Counted from the first letter of the stretch, positions 34,498 to 42,844 are shown. The stretch: DNA of 64,000 nucleotides from Metabacillus litoralis (GCF_020524045.1 NZ_JAIVKL010000013.1:1-64000); one strand, 5' to 3'. The notes: generated from the letters alone by a model not told the origin. Made by a program: numbers and translations.

Positions 34498-34638
34498 ATG
34501 AATATTCAAGATAAAAATCCTCTATATGACGATCGAGGTTGTGACGTTATTGCACTTGAAGAGGATTTACTTTACGAAAATTCTAATGTTGTATATCGGT
34601 TAACCGGTTGCATTAATTTAATATCTGATTTCATATAA
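34498..34638 (+). CDS. Small hypothetical protein
   Basis: 46 residues from the ATG after ggtggtt; two earlier in-frame ATGs exist (34480, 34489). Acidic, with two cysteines (RGCDVIALEEDLLYENSNVV then YRLTGCINLISDFI). No family recognised. It follows the Myb-like gene by 20 bp and may share the riboswitch-controlled transcript. Confidence 0.45.
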   Translation: MNIQDKNPLYDDRGCDVIALEEDLLYENSNVVYRLTGCINLISDFI

Positions 34639-34689
34639 TTTATATGATTATTAGTGAAAATAATAGTGAAACAGCTTTCGAAAAAGGAA

Positions 34690-34816
34690 TATAGAGGGAG
34701 GGAACTCTATGTTTCTAATAAATTAACTTCGGTAAAATATCTATTAACACAACTAAATAAAAGTAGTTAAAACGTCTCAAATCCTTGAAATTACTGGGGT
34801 TGAGACGTTTTTTATT
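34690..34816 (+). ncRNA. Multicopy RNA-like element, copy 3 (5' part missing)
   Basis: Contains hairpin atagagg / ctctat, aacttcggtaaaatatctat and taacacaactaaataaaag, and the terminator aacgtctc-loop-gagacgtttttt with the conserved loop aaatccttgaaattactgg. The TATAAT-bearing start and the distal block are absent. Confidence 0.6.
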
Positions 34817-34839
34817 AGCCAGGGGTAGATATTCTTGTA

Positions 34840-35121
34840 GTGAAAAGACGTTTCTTCACTGAATCTATAATAAAGCAATTGAAGAATTTGAAAAATACTT
34901 GGTTTGTGGAAGAAGGGGAGTTGCATTCATCTGCTATTCAATATTTCATAGGAACAGAGCCAATTCCGAATATCGGGGGAATCATCAACAGCAAGCAATT
35001 TGATAAGTATAAAGCCGTACATCCAGATGCAAAACCATTGAAATACGGTCCAGAAATGAAGCGTTAGTGGAGAAAGACATTAGATGAAGTCATTGTACCT
35101 TTGGGTGACGAGTTGAGATAA
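34840..35121 (+). pseudogene. Hypothetical gene with in-frame TAG
   Basis: From GTG 34840 the frame encodes MKRRFFTESIIKQLKNLKNT and later HPDAKPLKYGPEMKR, a TAG (35065-35067), then WRKTLDEVIVPLGDELR to a final TAA at 35121. The sequence after the TAG fits as continuation. About 93 residues if read through. No ribosome-binding site and no family recognised; the upstream part was probably cut off by repeat copy 3. Confidence 0.45.
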
Positions 35122-35479
35122 TAACGTTTTAAAATAAATAAACAAAATCTATATAGTTATAGGCCAACTGTATCCAATTATAATTGGTCCTATTAGTAAC
35201 TAATACTAGATTTAAATATATATGTTTTGAGAAAAAAGCAATGTTTTTAAAAGCTACAAACTGGAATTAATTTTCTGTACAATCTTAATTACTAACAGGA
35301 GAACAGATTAAATAAATCATGAATCAAATTGTAAAGAAAAACAGATTTCAGAAATTAGAATGCCCTTCTAATTGAATGTAATTTTTGATAAACATATTAA
35401 AAGTAAGATGATAATTATACAAAGAAATTCAATGAAATATAATCAATGGTGATTATATCGCAAGAATAGGTCACTTTGC
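35122..35479. other. Non-coding stretch
   Basis: A+T-rich, nothing recognised except a short palindrome ccaattataattgg near 35174. It separates the remnant from the convergent spore-protein gene. Confidence 0.4.
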
Positions 35480-35710
35480 TTATATTATACTGTTACTTCT
35501 GTTATTTGTGGAAATATTCCCCATTGATTGTTGAGCCATTATTACTAGCCTCTTAGTGATTTCTCCACCTATTGATCCATTAGCTCTTGATGTAGTTTCT
35601 GGACCAAGATTCACACCAAATTCAGTTGCGATTTCATATTTCATTTGATCGATTGCTTGATTTTCACCTGGTACTACCAATCGATTACTACTATTATTGT
35701 TGCGAGCCAT
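35480..35710 (-). CDS. Small acid-soluble spore protein, alpha/beta type
   Basis: 76 residues from ATG 35710 with aaggagatga upstream. The core [20 protein letters not shown] and [20 protein letters not shown] is the classic alpha/beta SASP sequence, including the GPR protease site after the Glu of EFGVNLG. Such proteins coat and protect spore DNA. The C-terminus is slightly longer and Asn/Ser-rich compared with SspB/SspC-type proteins. A sigma-G-dependent promoter is expected upstream but was not identified. Its presence shows that the host forms endospores. Confidence 0.93.
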   Translation of the reverse strand: MARNNNSSNRLVVPGENQAIDQMKYEIATEFGVNLGPETTSRANGSIGGEITKRLVIMAQQSMGNISTNNRSNSII

Positions 35711-35896
35711 ATAAATCATCTCCTTAAACTTTGTAAGAATTGATTATTGCAAGCCTGCTTATGTGTAGGTTAATTATTATTTAAATTTTTATACAAGAAA
35801 TATGTGGTAAATTTACATAGTCCAATAATCACAAAAGTGTGCTAGAATTTATATCTCAGATATTAAAGAATTATATAATGGTTGGTGATGTAATTA

Positions 35897-36322
35897 ATGT
35901 CAGATGTTATAACTTGCCCCAAATGTAATAGTGATCAACTTCAAGTCGGAGAAAAAGGATATAGTTTAGGAAAGGCAGCAGTTGGAGTTATTACAATCGG
36001 TGCAATCGGCGCTTTAGCAGGGTTGCATGGCAAAAATAAAATAAAGTTAAGTTGTTTGAGGTGTGGAAATTCCTGGTTTCCTACATTAAACTATTCATCA
36101 AATAATAGGTCATATTCTCAATCAAATTCCTCAACTAATCATAAAGCTAACCCTTATATACAAAGCACTTCTCCTGCTAGATCTAGAAAATCTCAACGTA
36201 CATATACTCCAGGAGGGACTTCCAAGAAACATTATGATGGGATGGCTAAAGTATTTTGGGGAATAACTCTATTCAACTTGCTAATAACAACAGTTTTAAT
36301 TTGTACTTATTTTCTTTTTTAG
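35897..36322 (+). CDS. Zinc-ribbon membrane protein
   Basis: 141 residues. An N-terminal zinc ribbon (CPKCNSDQ, about residues 8-11, and CLRCGNSWF, about 53-56) is interrupted by a glycine-rich hydrophobic stretch (AAVGVITIGAIGALAGLHGK). A long Ser/Asn-rich linker (65-105) leads to a C-terminal membrane helix (VFWGITLFNLLITTVLICTY). Function unknown. The next small gene starts 12 bp after its stop and is probably co-transcribed. Confidence 0.65.
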   Translation: MSDVITCPKCNSDQLQVGEKGYSLGKAAVGVITIGAIGALAGLHGKNKIKLSCLRCGNSWFPTLNYSSNNRSYSQSNSSTNHKANPYIQSTSPARSRKSQRTYTPGGTSKKHYDGMAKVFWGITLFNLLITTVLICTYFLF

Positions 36323-36334
36323 GGTGGTGTAAAA

Positions 36335-36487
36335 TTGAAAGCAGCTGAAAAGAGAGCTGAATTTGCGTTTAGATTTATGGCTTTATCTACAATAGTTAAT
36401 GTGTTTGTAGGTGGTGCTACAAACCATCCATTTATTGCTCTATTCTATGGTTTAGTTAGCTTAGTTTTAATCAAATATATTTTTTGA
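36335..36487 (+). CDS. Very small membrane protein
   Basis: 50 residues from a TTG start with gggtggtg 6 bases upstream. A short basic N-terminus (LKAAEKRAEFAFR) is followed by two hydrophobic stretches (FMALSTIVNVFVGGA and FIALFYGLVSLVLIKYIF). It follows the zinc-ribbon gene directly. Function unknown. Confidence 0.55.
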   Translation: MKAAEKRAEFAFRFMALSTIVNVFVGGATNHPFIALFYGLVSLVLIKYIF

Positions 36488-36558
36488 TTCATTTAGATCT
36501 ACTAAAATAAAAACTCCTAGCTTTTAATTGTATAAACATTGAAAATGGAGGATATGTA

Positions 36559-36972
36559 ATAAAAGGAAAATATTTAGTATTTTTACTTTCTCTCGTAGTA
36601 TTTTTGCTCTTATCTGTTTGTGAAGTAGAAAGGAAAGAAGAAGAAGAGAGTGAAAATGCCTGAAAGAAATTTTGAGGAATATGTAACAGAAATAACACAA
36701 CAGAACCCGATTAATAACTATGTTAAAGATGTTTCCATTGTCTTAGAAGAGAAGAAAGAAATACCTTTACATCATGGCAAGCGTTCTTCTTCTTATTATG
36801 AACTGAAATTAATACAAACGATGACTTTGCAACACTAACACCATTAGAAAAATTTGATGTTATCTATTCTATAAAGCAAGAATTAGGGCAAAAAGATGAT
36901 GATACCTTGTTTATTGGTGAGGAATACGATTCCATTGTTAGAGCCTCATTTCTTTTGAGCGCTTTGGATTAA
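36559..36972 (+). pseudogene. Lipoprotein-like gene broken by two frameshifts
   Basis: Behind a ggagg site the first frame reads KGKYLVFLLSLVVFLLLSVC (a lipoprotein signal) and an acidic stretch to a stop. The second frame reads PERNFEEYVTEITQQNPINN onward to LHHGKRSSSYYELKLI; the third reads NDDFATLTPLEKFDVIYSIK and QELGQKDDDTLFIGEEYDSI to TAA 36972. Joined they form a surface lipoprotein of about 135 residues. The start codon position is ATA, also defective. Confidence 0.6.
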
Positions 36973-37037
36973 TATACAACATATGTACATGAAATGAATA
37001 GTGAGGAGGCATAAGTTTGAACTAATAAGGAGGCAAA

Positions 37038-37194
37038 ATGAATTTAACATTTTTAAGTTACTTCATAATTCTCTATATTATTGCAAGGTTTGTTATATTT
37101 TATAAGTAAAGTGAAATGGTTACCTACTGTAAAAACTACAGTTTTTCATGATGCAATGGTAGCAATTATATTTTCTTTAGTTGTGGTAATTTAA
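37038..37194 (+). pseudogene. Small membrane protein gene with a frameshift
   Basis: ATG with a strong site (aaggaggca). The first frame reads MNLTFLSYFIILYIIARF and stops soon after; the shifted frame reads LLYFISKVKWLPTVKTTVFH with DAMVAIIFSLVVVI. Joined it would be a two-helix membrane protein of about 50 residues. Confidence 0.45.
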
Positions 37195-37323
37195 AATAAA
37201 CAAAATATTGTAATCCCAAAGACAGTTTTAAGGATCTTCCACAAACATCTTCAACAATAGAGCGCGAGTGTTGAAGATCTAATTTTACATTATTTCTAAT
37301 GTAGCTAAGTTAAATGCTATTCA

Positions 37324-37749
37324 AGTTGGATATAATAACGAAATGTTTTTAACGGCGGACACAATTGTACATACGATTGATATACTTTAATTCCAACCTC
37401 ATGAAATAATTAGTAATGACATTTGTGTCACTTAAATTGACTCAAAGATTCATACTATCTTGTTAAATGACACAAATGTCCATATGGCCATGTTAAAAAT
37501 AATTCGGATATTTCCAGCACGTTGTTTTGATAAAAGCTAATAATTCTTATGGAATTTGAATAAAATCAGTAAAGTATAAGATTGTGTCATTTTTGTAGGT
37601 AGTTTTGTGTCAACCGTCAAAATGAGAGGGAGGAAACTCCCTATTATCTTAAAGATTTAACTTCGTGTAAAATATCTATTAACACAACTAAATAAAAGTA
37701 GTTAAAACGTCTCGAACCCTTGATATTAATGGAGTGGAGCCGTTTTTTT
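37324..37749 (+). repeat. Multicopy RNA-like element, copy 4 (with a MITE-like insertion)
   Basis: Begins agttggatataataacg (TATAAT), is interrupted by 37351-37618, and resumes with hairpin gggagg-aaa-ctccc, aacttcgtgtaaaatatcta and taacacaactaaataaaag, then terminator aacgtctcg-loop-ggagccgtttttt. The distal block gataagtgttattaacacg lies at 37770-37788. The 5' flank tgttgaagatctaattt is shared with copy 2 (tgtggaagatctaattt). Confidence 0.65.
37351..37618. mobile_element. Small non-autonomous element with iterated gacacaa motifs
   Basis: About 268 bp absent from the other copies of the surrounding repeat. The ends are inverted: acggcggacacaa at the left, ttgtgtcaaccgt at the right. Inside are gacatttgtgtca (37418-37430) and its exact inverse tgacacaaatgtc (37468-37480), plus ttgtgtcat near 37583. 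Multiple copies of one motif near both ends is the layout of Tn7-like transposon ends, but no link to the Tns proteins at 48-57 kb is shown. No coding frame. Confidence 0.5.
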
Positions 37750-37969
37750 ATTTACTCGGGAACTAAAAGATAAGTGTTATTAACACGTCTTGGGAACGAA
37801 ACCCTAATTTAATCTTTTTCTCCCTCAGCCGTAAAGTACTTATCAAAAATTTCTATTATTTGAAGAGTCTTTATGATTTTTTTTGGGGGTTTATTTATTT
37901 GTTAATTCCATTATATTATGAGGATCTTTTTGATCTGAAATTAATTTTATAAGTTTAGTTATAGATTTT

Positions 37970-38003
37970 AAGAAGCTTCCTAAAAGGGAAGCTTCTTTTT
38001 TTG
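37970..38003 (+). terminator. Terminator in the leader of the HNH gene
   Basis: Perfect stem agaagcttcc / ggaagcttct around taaaag, then TTTTTTT. It ends 30 bases before the HNH start and no gene precedes it, so it may be an attenuator in that gene's leader or the end of a non-coding transcript. Confidence 0.7.
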
Positions 38004-38032
38004 AACAAAATAGCATTAGGGGGAAGAACAGG

Positions 38033-38764
38033 ATGATATATGAATTTAATGATGGATATAAATATTATTATGATAAAAATGTTGGAGATTATGTAGAGGT
38101 TTTAGAAGAGATGTATTATGTTGATTTTTGTGAGAGTGATGCATTAAATGAGAGTAAAGAAATTACAGAGAATTTTCTAGAAAATCAGTATGGATGCTAT
38201 TTTGATAATGAGGACGATTGTTACACCGAAGAGGATTATTCTGAAATTGATTGTATTTCTTTCAATGAGGAGATATACGTTGATAAAGAATTAGATAATT
38301 TCACCAGTCATTTCAAAATGGAGTATGTGAGTGTTTATGAAAAACAAGTCTTTAAGAACATGTTATCAGACTCCAGCGAAGAAACGATAGAACACATTAT
38401 GGAGAATGAGGAATTGGCTAAACTTAAGATTAATTGTGAAGGATCAATTGAAATGAGACAAGCTTTTATTAAAGTAAGAAAGGCAAATCGTACGACAGTG
38501 GATTCCTTAAAAGAATACTATAATTTTTGTTGTCAAATATGCGGGGAAAATCATTTTGATAAATATAATGTGAACATTGTTGAAGCACATCATATTGAAC
38601 CTTTCTCTGAAACACAGAATCATGATCCGAGTAACATTATAATTTTATGTCCTAATCACCATAGAATTGTTCATCGTACAAACGCTGTTTTTGATAGAGA
38701 AAGAGAGGTGTTTATATATGAAAATGGTTTCAGGGAAAAATTAAATATTAATAAACATTTATAG
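38033..38764 (+). CDS. HNH endonuclease-domain protein
   Basis: 243 residues. The first 110 residues are strongly acidic and tyrosine-rich (EEMYYVDFCESDALNESKEI) with no recognised domain. The C-terminal part is a complete HNH nuclease: zinc Cys pair CQICGEN, EAHHIEPFSE (His-His), DPSNIIILCPNHHRIVH (Asn, Cys, His). Site ttagggggaa precedes the ATG. The acidic N-terminus may mimic DNA or keep the nuclease in check. Likely defence-related or cargo of a mobile element; it opens the nuclease-rich region. Confidence 0.8.
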   Translation: MIYEFNDGYKYYYDKNVGDYVEVLEEMYYVDFCESDALNESKEITENFLENQYGCYFDNEDDCYTEEDYSEIDCISFNEEIYVDKELDNFTSHFKMEYVSVYEKQVFKNMLSDSSEETIEHIMENEELAKLKINCEGSIEMRQAFIKVRKANRTTVDSLKEYYNFCCQICGENHFDKYNVNIVEAHHIEPFSETQNHDPSNIIILCPNHHRIVHRTNAVFDREREVFIYENGFREKLNINKHL

Positions 38765-39117
38765 AGTATTAGCATTAGAAAATGTGTGAATAGTTAATTT
38801 GGACAATTTGGAAAAACCTCTATTTTTTGCTTTTTAAATTATAACAATAAAATCTAAAGACACTATGATTGAAGCGTAATAACTAAAATAAATAGGTTAA
38901 GGCGATGGGTATTCCTTAAATTCACAATATTGATTAATATCTAGAATATTTTATAGGTACTAATTATTTTGTCCTAATTCTATTAGACCAAACTTTGAAA
39001 AATGTAATATAATTGAACAAACATTTTAAAATTCATAAAGACCTTTCTTGGGTTTGTAGCTTATTTTACAGTCAGAAAACAGAAAAGGACAGAGGTGTTT
39101 GTCTTTAAGGAGTTACT
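38765..39117. other. Non-coding stretch between two nuclease genes
   Basis: No gene or clear terminator. A+T-rich, with aaggag (39108) as the ribosome-binding site of the next gene. Confidence 0.4.
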
Positions 39118-40617
39118 ATGAAAAATACAAAGCCTTTTATTTCTCAGTTACGACCAGATCTAATAGAAGAATGGCATACTTCGAATAAAGATACCCCTAA
39201 TAATGTAAGAGCTGGGTCAGGAAAAAATATTGTTTGGTGTTGTAAGGAATGTAAACATGTTTGGAGAACTACCGCTAATCTCCGTGCGCTTAGAAATACT
39301 GGGTGCCCAAAATGTAATGAAAGGTATAATGTCGGATTTCCAGAATTGGCAATTTTCTATTACATAAAGCAGGTTTTTAAAGATGGACTATTAAATGCAC
39401 ATATAGATGGAATTGATAAATTTAAGTCTGTAGATATTTTTATTCCTTCCCTTAAGCTCGTTATTGAATACGACGGAGGACATACTCATAGAAATAAGAA
39501 AGATATTGATATTGAAAAAAGCAAGCTAATAATTGATAAGGGATATGAATTAATAAGAATAAGAGATAATGGCTTACCCCCTCTTAAAATTGAAGATTTG
39601 CAAGAATATCTTTACGAACGTACATCGAATAAAACAATCGGAAAAATGATTGTTCATCTATTATCTATGATTGATAGAAAGTATGAAGGATTTACTACTG
39701 AAATAGAAAAAGTAAAAAAAGATATCAATGTTGACGTGGATAATATACCAATTCTTGCTCAAATCCCAGCTATTATTGAAAAAGAAAACCTTTTGGAGAA
39801 ATGTCCTAAAATAGAGAAGGTTTGGGATTATGGAAAGAATTTCCCTTTAGTTCCTGAAAATTTCAAGCAATATTCTAATTTTAAAGCATGGTTTATCTGT
39901 GAGTATGAACACTCGACATTAGCACAAATTGGTAGCAAAGCCCAAGGTCACGGATGTAATGTATGTAGTGGTAAAGTTGCTATGGAAGAATATAACTTTG
40001 AATTATTATTCCCCGAGCTCGCAAAAGAGTGGCATTATGAACTAAATAGAAACGTTACACCTGATTTATATTTACCTTATTCAAACGAAAGGGTGTTTTG
40101 GAATTGCCCAAAATGTAATTCTTCTTACGATAAAAAAATTAATGATCGTACTGGTGGTGGCGAAGGATGCCCATATTGTGCAGGTAAAAGGGTGAACGAA
40201 ACAAATTGCCTTGCTACTACGCACCCTCACCTTGCAAAAGAGTGGGACTATAATAAGAATGGGGATTTGACACCTCAACAAGTAACAAAGGGAGCGCATG
40301 ATAAAGTTTATTGGGTATGTGAAAAAGGTCATAGTTATCCATCTGTTATTTATGCACGCACGGACGGGAAGTGTTGTCCCGATTGCTATGAATTATTTGG
40401 ACGTTACAAACCTAAAAAAGTAAAGCCAGAGAATTCATTAGCAATAAAAAAACCCGAGATTGCAAAACAATGGCATCCAACCAAAAATGGCGATGTTTGT
40501 CCAGACCAAGTAGGCGCATACGCAAGAAAAGAATATTGGTGGTTATGTGATAAGGGGCATTCTTGGGAAATAGCTCCAAATAGTAGAAATAGTCCCAAGT
40601 GTAAATTTTGCAAGTAA
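39118..40617 (+). CDS. Zinc-ribbon repeat protein with embedded DUF559/Vsr-like endonuclease
   Basis: 499 residues. A DUF4379-type zinc ribbon (WCCKECKHVW...GCPKC, residues 40-67) is followed by a PD-(D/E)XK domain of the DUF559/Vsr kind (about 74-165): FPELAIFYYI (Glu), SVDIFIPSLKLVIEYDGGHT (Asp and Glu) and the strand YELIRIRDNGLPPL. A linker (166-250) leads to four more zinc ribbons (CEYEHS...CNVC, CPKCNS...CPYC, CEKGHS...CPDC, CDKGHS...CKFC), each preceded by an A-K-E-W-H/D motif. The layout suggests DNA recognition by the ribbons and cleavage by the nuclease. Probably defence-related; single gene. Confidence 0.75.
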   Translation: MKNTKPFISQLRPDLIEEWHTSNKDTPNNVRAGSGKNIVWCCKECKHVWRTTANLRALRNTGCPKCNERYNVGFPELAIFYYIKQVFKDGLLNAHIDGIDKFKSVDIFIPSLKLVIEYDGGHTHRNKKDIDIEKSKLIIDKGYELIRIRDNGLPPLKIEDLQEYLYERTSNKTIGKMIVHLLSMIDRKYEGFTTEIEKVKKDINVDVDNIPILAQIPAIIEKENLLEKCPKIEKVWDYGKNFPLVPENFKQYSNFKAWFICEYEHSTLAQIGSKAQGHGCNVCSGKVAMEEYNFELLFPELAKEWHYELNRNVTPDLYLPYSNERVFWNCPKCNSSYDKKINDRTGGGEGCPYCAGKRVNETNCLATTHPHLAKEWDYNKNGDLTPQQVTKGAHDKVYWVCEKGHSYPSVIYARTDGKCCPDCYELFGRYKPKKVKPENSLAIKKPEIAKQWHPTKNGDVCPDQVGAYARKEYWWLCDKGHSWEIAPNSRNSPKCKFCK

Positions 40618-40697
40618 ATTAGATTAAGAGCAATGGTCTAAACCAATGTCAAGAGTAAATGAATAAGAGCTAAGTTTACTACCGGGAGGAAATTTGT

Positions 40698-40997
40698 ATG
40701 AGCAAGTATGGTCAAGCTGCTGTAAAAGCTGTTGAATTAATTAATTCTAAAGTTGTAGAATCACCAATTAAAGCATGGGAAAGATCAACTGCTGAATTGT
40801 TTGGATCAGGCTCTTGGGGGCAAAAAAAGGTGTGTCCAAAAAATGCTTTTCTTGGTTTATGTGAAGAAGGATTAGTTAAGAATATTCCCCGGGGTATCTA
40901 TAACTCTAGGGAGACATCTAAGAATAAGGATTATGCTATTAATGCGGTGAATATAGTTCGAGAACACCCCAACCTACTTAATGATATTAATAAGTGA
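40698..40997 (+). CDS. Conserved small protein (DUF6979-like)
   Basis: 99 residues with a strong site (gggaggaaat). SKYGQAAVKAVELINSKVVE, then CPKNAFLGLCEEGLVKNIPR and a C-terminal helix DYAINAVNIVREHPNLL. The C-P-K-x-A-F-L-G-L-C-E-E-G-L-V-x-x-I-P-x-G motif is one I recall from a widespread small family often found near restriction and mobile genes. It may serve as an accessory component; biochemical role unknown. Confidence 0.6.
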   Translation: MSKYGQAAVKAVELINSKVVESPIKAWERSTAELFGSGSWGQKKVCPKNAFLGLCEEGLVKNIPRGIYNSRETSKNKDYAINAVNIVREHPNLLNDINK

Positions 40998-41009
40998 ATA
41001 GCGGTGATA

Positions 41010-41068
41010 AAATAACCCACTGAGTTAGCGAATTGTTTTTGATAAAGCTACTTGGTGGTGTTTTTTAT
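41010..41068 (+). terminator. Probable terminator
   Basis: Imperfect stem accca-ctgagtt-agc / gct-acttggtggtgt with TTTTTTATT, between the small gene and the next operon. Confidence 0.5.
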
Positions 41069-41195
41069 TCAAGAGAAGTATCGGAAAATATGGTAAGATA
41101 AGACATATATTTTCTAAGATATTATTGTACCCTCTTGTAATTAGTATTCTTAGAGAATGGGTAGTTTAAATTTAATCTTTGAAGAGGGGATCATT

Positions 41196-41405
41196 ATGGT
41201 TGATATGATATCAGATGATCAATCTTATTACTTTGTAGATAAAGAAATAGTGATTGTAAATCATAAAAATCTTTTAAATCTAGCAATCGTTAGATACATA
41301 GATTCAGTTAAAGAATTTGTCGTAGATATTAATTTCATTGAAACAAAGCCAAGTAAAGAAAAGTATATTTCTATTAATGATATAGCCAGGGAGAGAAACA
41401 AATGA
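41196..41405 (+). CDS. Small first gene of the ABC-three-component operon
   Basis: 69 residues from ATG 41196 with gaggggatc upstream; an earlier in-frame ATG lacks a site. Acidic, mostly strand-forming (MVDMISDDQSYYFVDKEIVI then YIDSVKEFVVDINFIETKPS). Its stop overlaps the next start (ATGA), so it is coupled to the nuclease-like component. No known family. It could be an accessory or antitoxin-like subunit of the system, inferred only from position. Confidence 0.6.
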   Translation: MVDMISDDQSYYFVDKEIVIVNHKNLLNLAIVRYIDSVKEFVVDINFIETKPSKEKYISINDIARERNK

Positions 41406-42373
41406 TTCTTGATTTTTTAGATTCTTCATTAGATGGGGATAGTTGGGAAGTTCTATGTATATCTTGTTATAAAATGAGATATCAAAGGGAGCATTTTATA
41501 GAGGTACCAGCACAACACAAGGGTGATGGCGGTATTGAAGGATTTACACGTTCTGGAGTTGTCATTCAATGTTATTGCCCAGAAGATATGAATTATTCGA
41601 ATGATGATTTATATTCACACCAACGAACTAAGGTTACCAATGATATAGCGAAATTTATAGATAAAAAAAACGCTGAAGTGTTAAAGAGTTTAGGACTACC
41701 TCCCATTAAAGAATGGCATTTTGTTATTCCAGAATATAAAGATAAAAGAATTGTTCAACATATCACCACAAAAACTGAACTTGTAAGACAAACCAGGGAA
41801 AGTAATCCAGAATTCTATGATTATATTTCTGATGATTTTGTAATAATCATAAAAACAGCAGAGGATTTTAGAATTGAACTTACAAGAATTTTAAGGAGTA
41901 ATTTAACAGATACAAAACTAAGTTTTGCTATTTTGCAAGATGCATCGGCTGATTGGTCTGGCTGTCCAAGTGAAAAGGTTGAAAATGTTAAAAGAAAACT
42001 AATTGCGATAAACCCAGAGTTTAAAACCGATAATGATAATTTGAATTTATTATTGGATATGTATATGTCAGCGTATATATCAGGGATCGAGCTCATGGAA
42101 CGATTAGGAGAAGGATTTCCTGATATCAGAAAGGATATCCTAGACTTAGCAAGCCAATATAAAAGACATGTTGCTTCAAGAACACTGTTGAATAGAGACA
42201 GGTCAATAAATGCTGAATTATTTAATGAAATATCCGATGATTTTGAAAAGAAGCTCACAACAGAGTTTAAACATATAAGTAGTGCTTCCATTATGAATTT
42301 AAAAATGGATTTAATTGCAGGATGGCTTGCAGATTGTTCAATGGAATTTAAAGGAGAAATAAAAATTGGGTAA
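41402..42373 (+). CDS. ABC-three-component (Lamassu-like) effector with restriction-type nuclease domain
   Basis: 323 residues. The N-terminal domain (about 1-165) is a PD-(D/E)XK-like nuclease: WEVLC (Glu16), then HKGDGGIEGF (Asp42) and VVIQCYCPED (Gln56-Cys-Tyr58), the G-D-G-G-I-(D/E)-G...Q-C-Y arrangement found in effector proteins of ABC-three-component conflict systems. The C-terminal half is helical and should dock to the ATPase complex. It lies between the small coupled gene and the middle component. Expected to cut DNA when the ATPase senses invasion. Confidence 0.75.
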   Translation: MILDFLDSSLDGDSWEVLCISCYKMRYQREHFIEVPAQHKGDGGIEGFTRSGVVIQCYCPEDMNYSNDDLYSHQRTKVTNDIAKFIDKKNAEVLKSLGLPPIKEWHFVIPEYKDKRIVQHITTKTELVRQTRESNPEFYDYISDDFVIIIKTAEDFRIELTRILRSNLTDTKLSFAILQDASADWSGCPSEKVENVKRKLIAINPEFKTDNDNLNLLLDMYMSAYISGIELMERLGEGFPDIRKDILDLASQYKRHVASRTLLNRDRSINAELFNEISDDFEKKLTTEFKHISSASIMNLKMDLIAGWLADCSMEFKGEIKIG

Positions 42374-42839
42374 TGAAGATTACATCTTAACGGATTATAT
42401 CGTTTTCGAATCGAAGCCTGATGCAGTCCCCTATCACTATAGGTTGAGCTATAAAATAGCACTTGCTTGTTTAATTTTAGGATTGTCATGTGGTAGAAGT
42501 GGCTGTTCACTGTCAAAACTACACCTAATTATAGTGTCAATGTATTCTGAAAAGGAAAAGGACAACTTGTTAAAGTATGTAAATGGGGAAAGTAATCGAT
42601 ATTTAGTACTAAGATATGATCCTACAATTAATAAAACAGTTGATTTCATGTTAGCTGACAAAATAATGTTTCAACAAGGGAATGGATTGTTTCGGTTAAC
42701 AGTTTCAGGAAAAAGTCTTCTCGAAAAAATATTGGACGATGAAAGCCTATTAGTGAATGAAAAGGAATTTTTAAATAAATTATCAAATAAGCTTACGGAA
42801 GATTTAATAGATAAGTTAAAAAGCACATTATTGGGGTGA
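42366..42839 (+). CDS. ABC-three-component middle component (winged-helix-like)
   Basis: 157 residues from a TTG start overlapping the upstream stop, with aaaggaga upstream. LTDYIVFESKPDAVPYHYRL starts the protein, then a helical LACLILGLSCGRSGCSLSKL-x-L-I-I segment like the winged helix of ABC-3C middle components, and a VDFMLADKIMFQQGNGLFRL wing. C-terminal helices (EFLNKLSNKLTEDLIDKLKS). Such proteins bridge effector and ATPase. The family assignment rests on size, position and pattern. Confidence 0.65.
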   Translation: MGNEDYILTDYIVFESKPDAVPYHYRLSYKIALACLILGLSCGRSGCSLSKLHLIIVSMYSEKEKDNLLKYVNGESNRYLVLRYDPTINKTVDFMLADKIMFQQGNGLFRLTVSGKSLLEKILDDESLLVNEKEFLNKLSNKLTEDLIDKLKSTLLG

Positions 42840-42844
42840 AATAG

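Noticed and set aside
37846-38032. T-box or other known riboswitch ahead of the HNH gene
   Set aside because: Only a terminator is visible; no T-box sequence or other aptamer signature was found.
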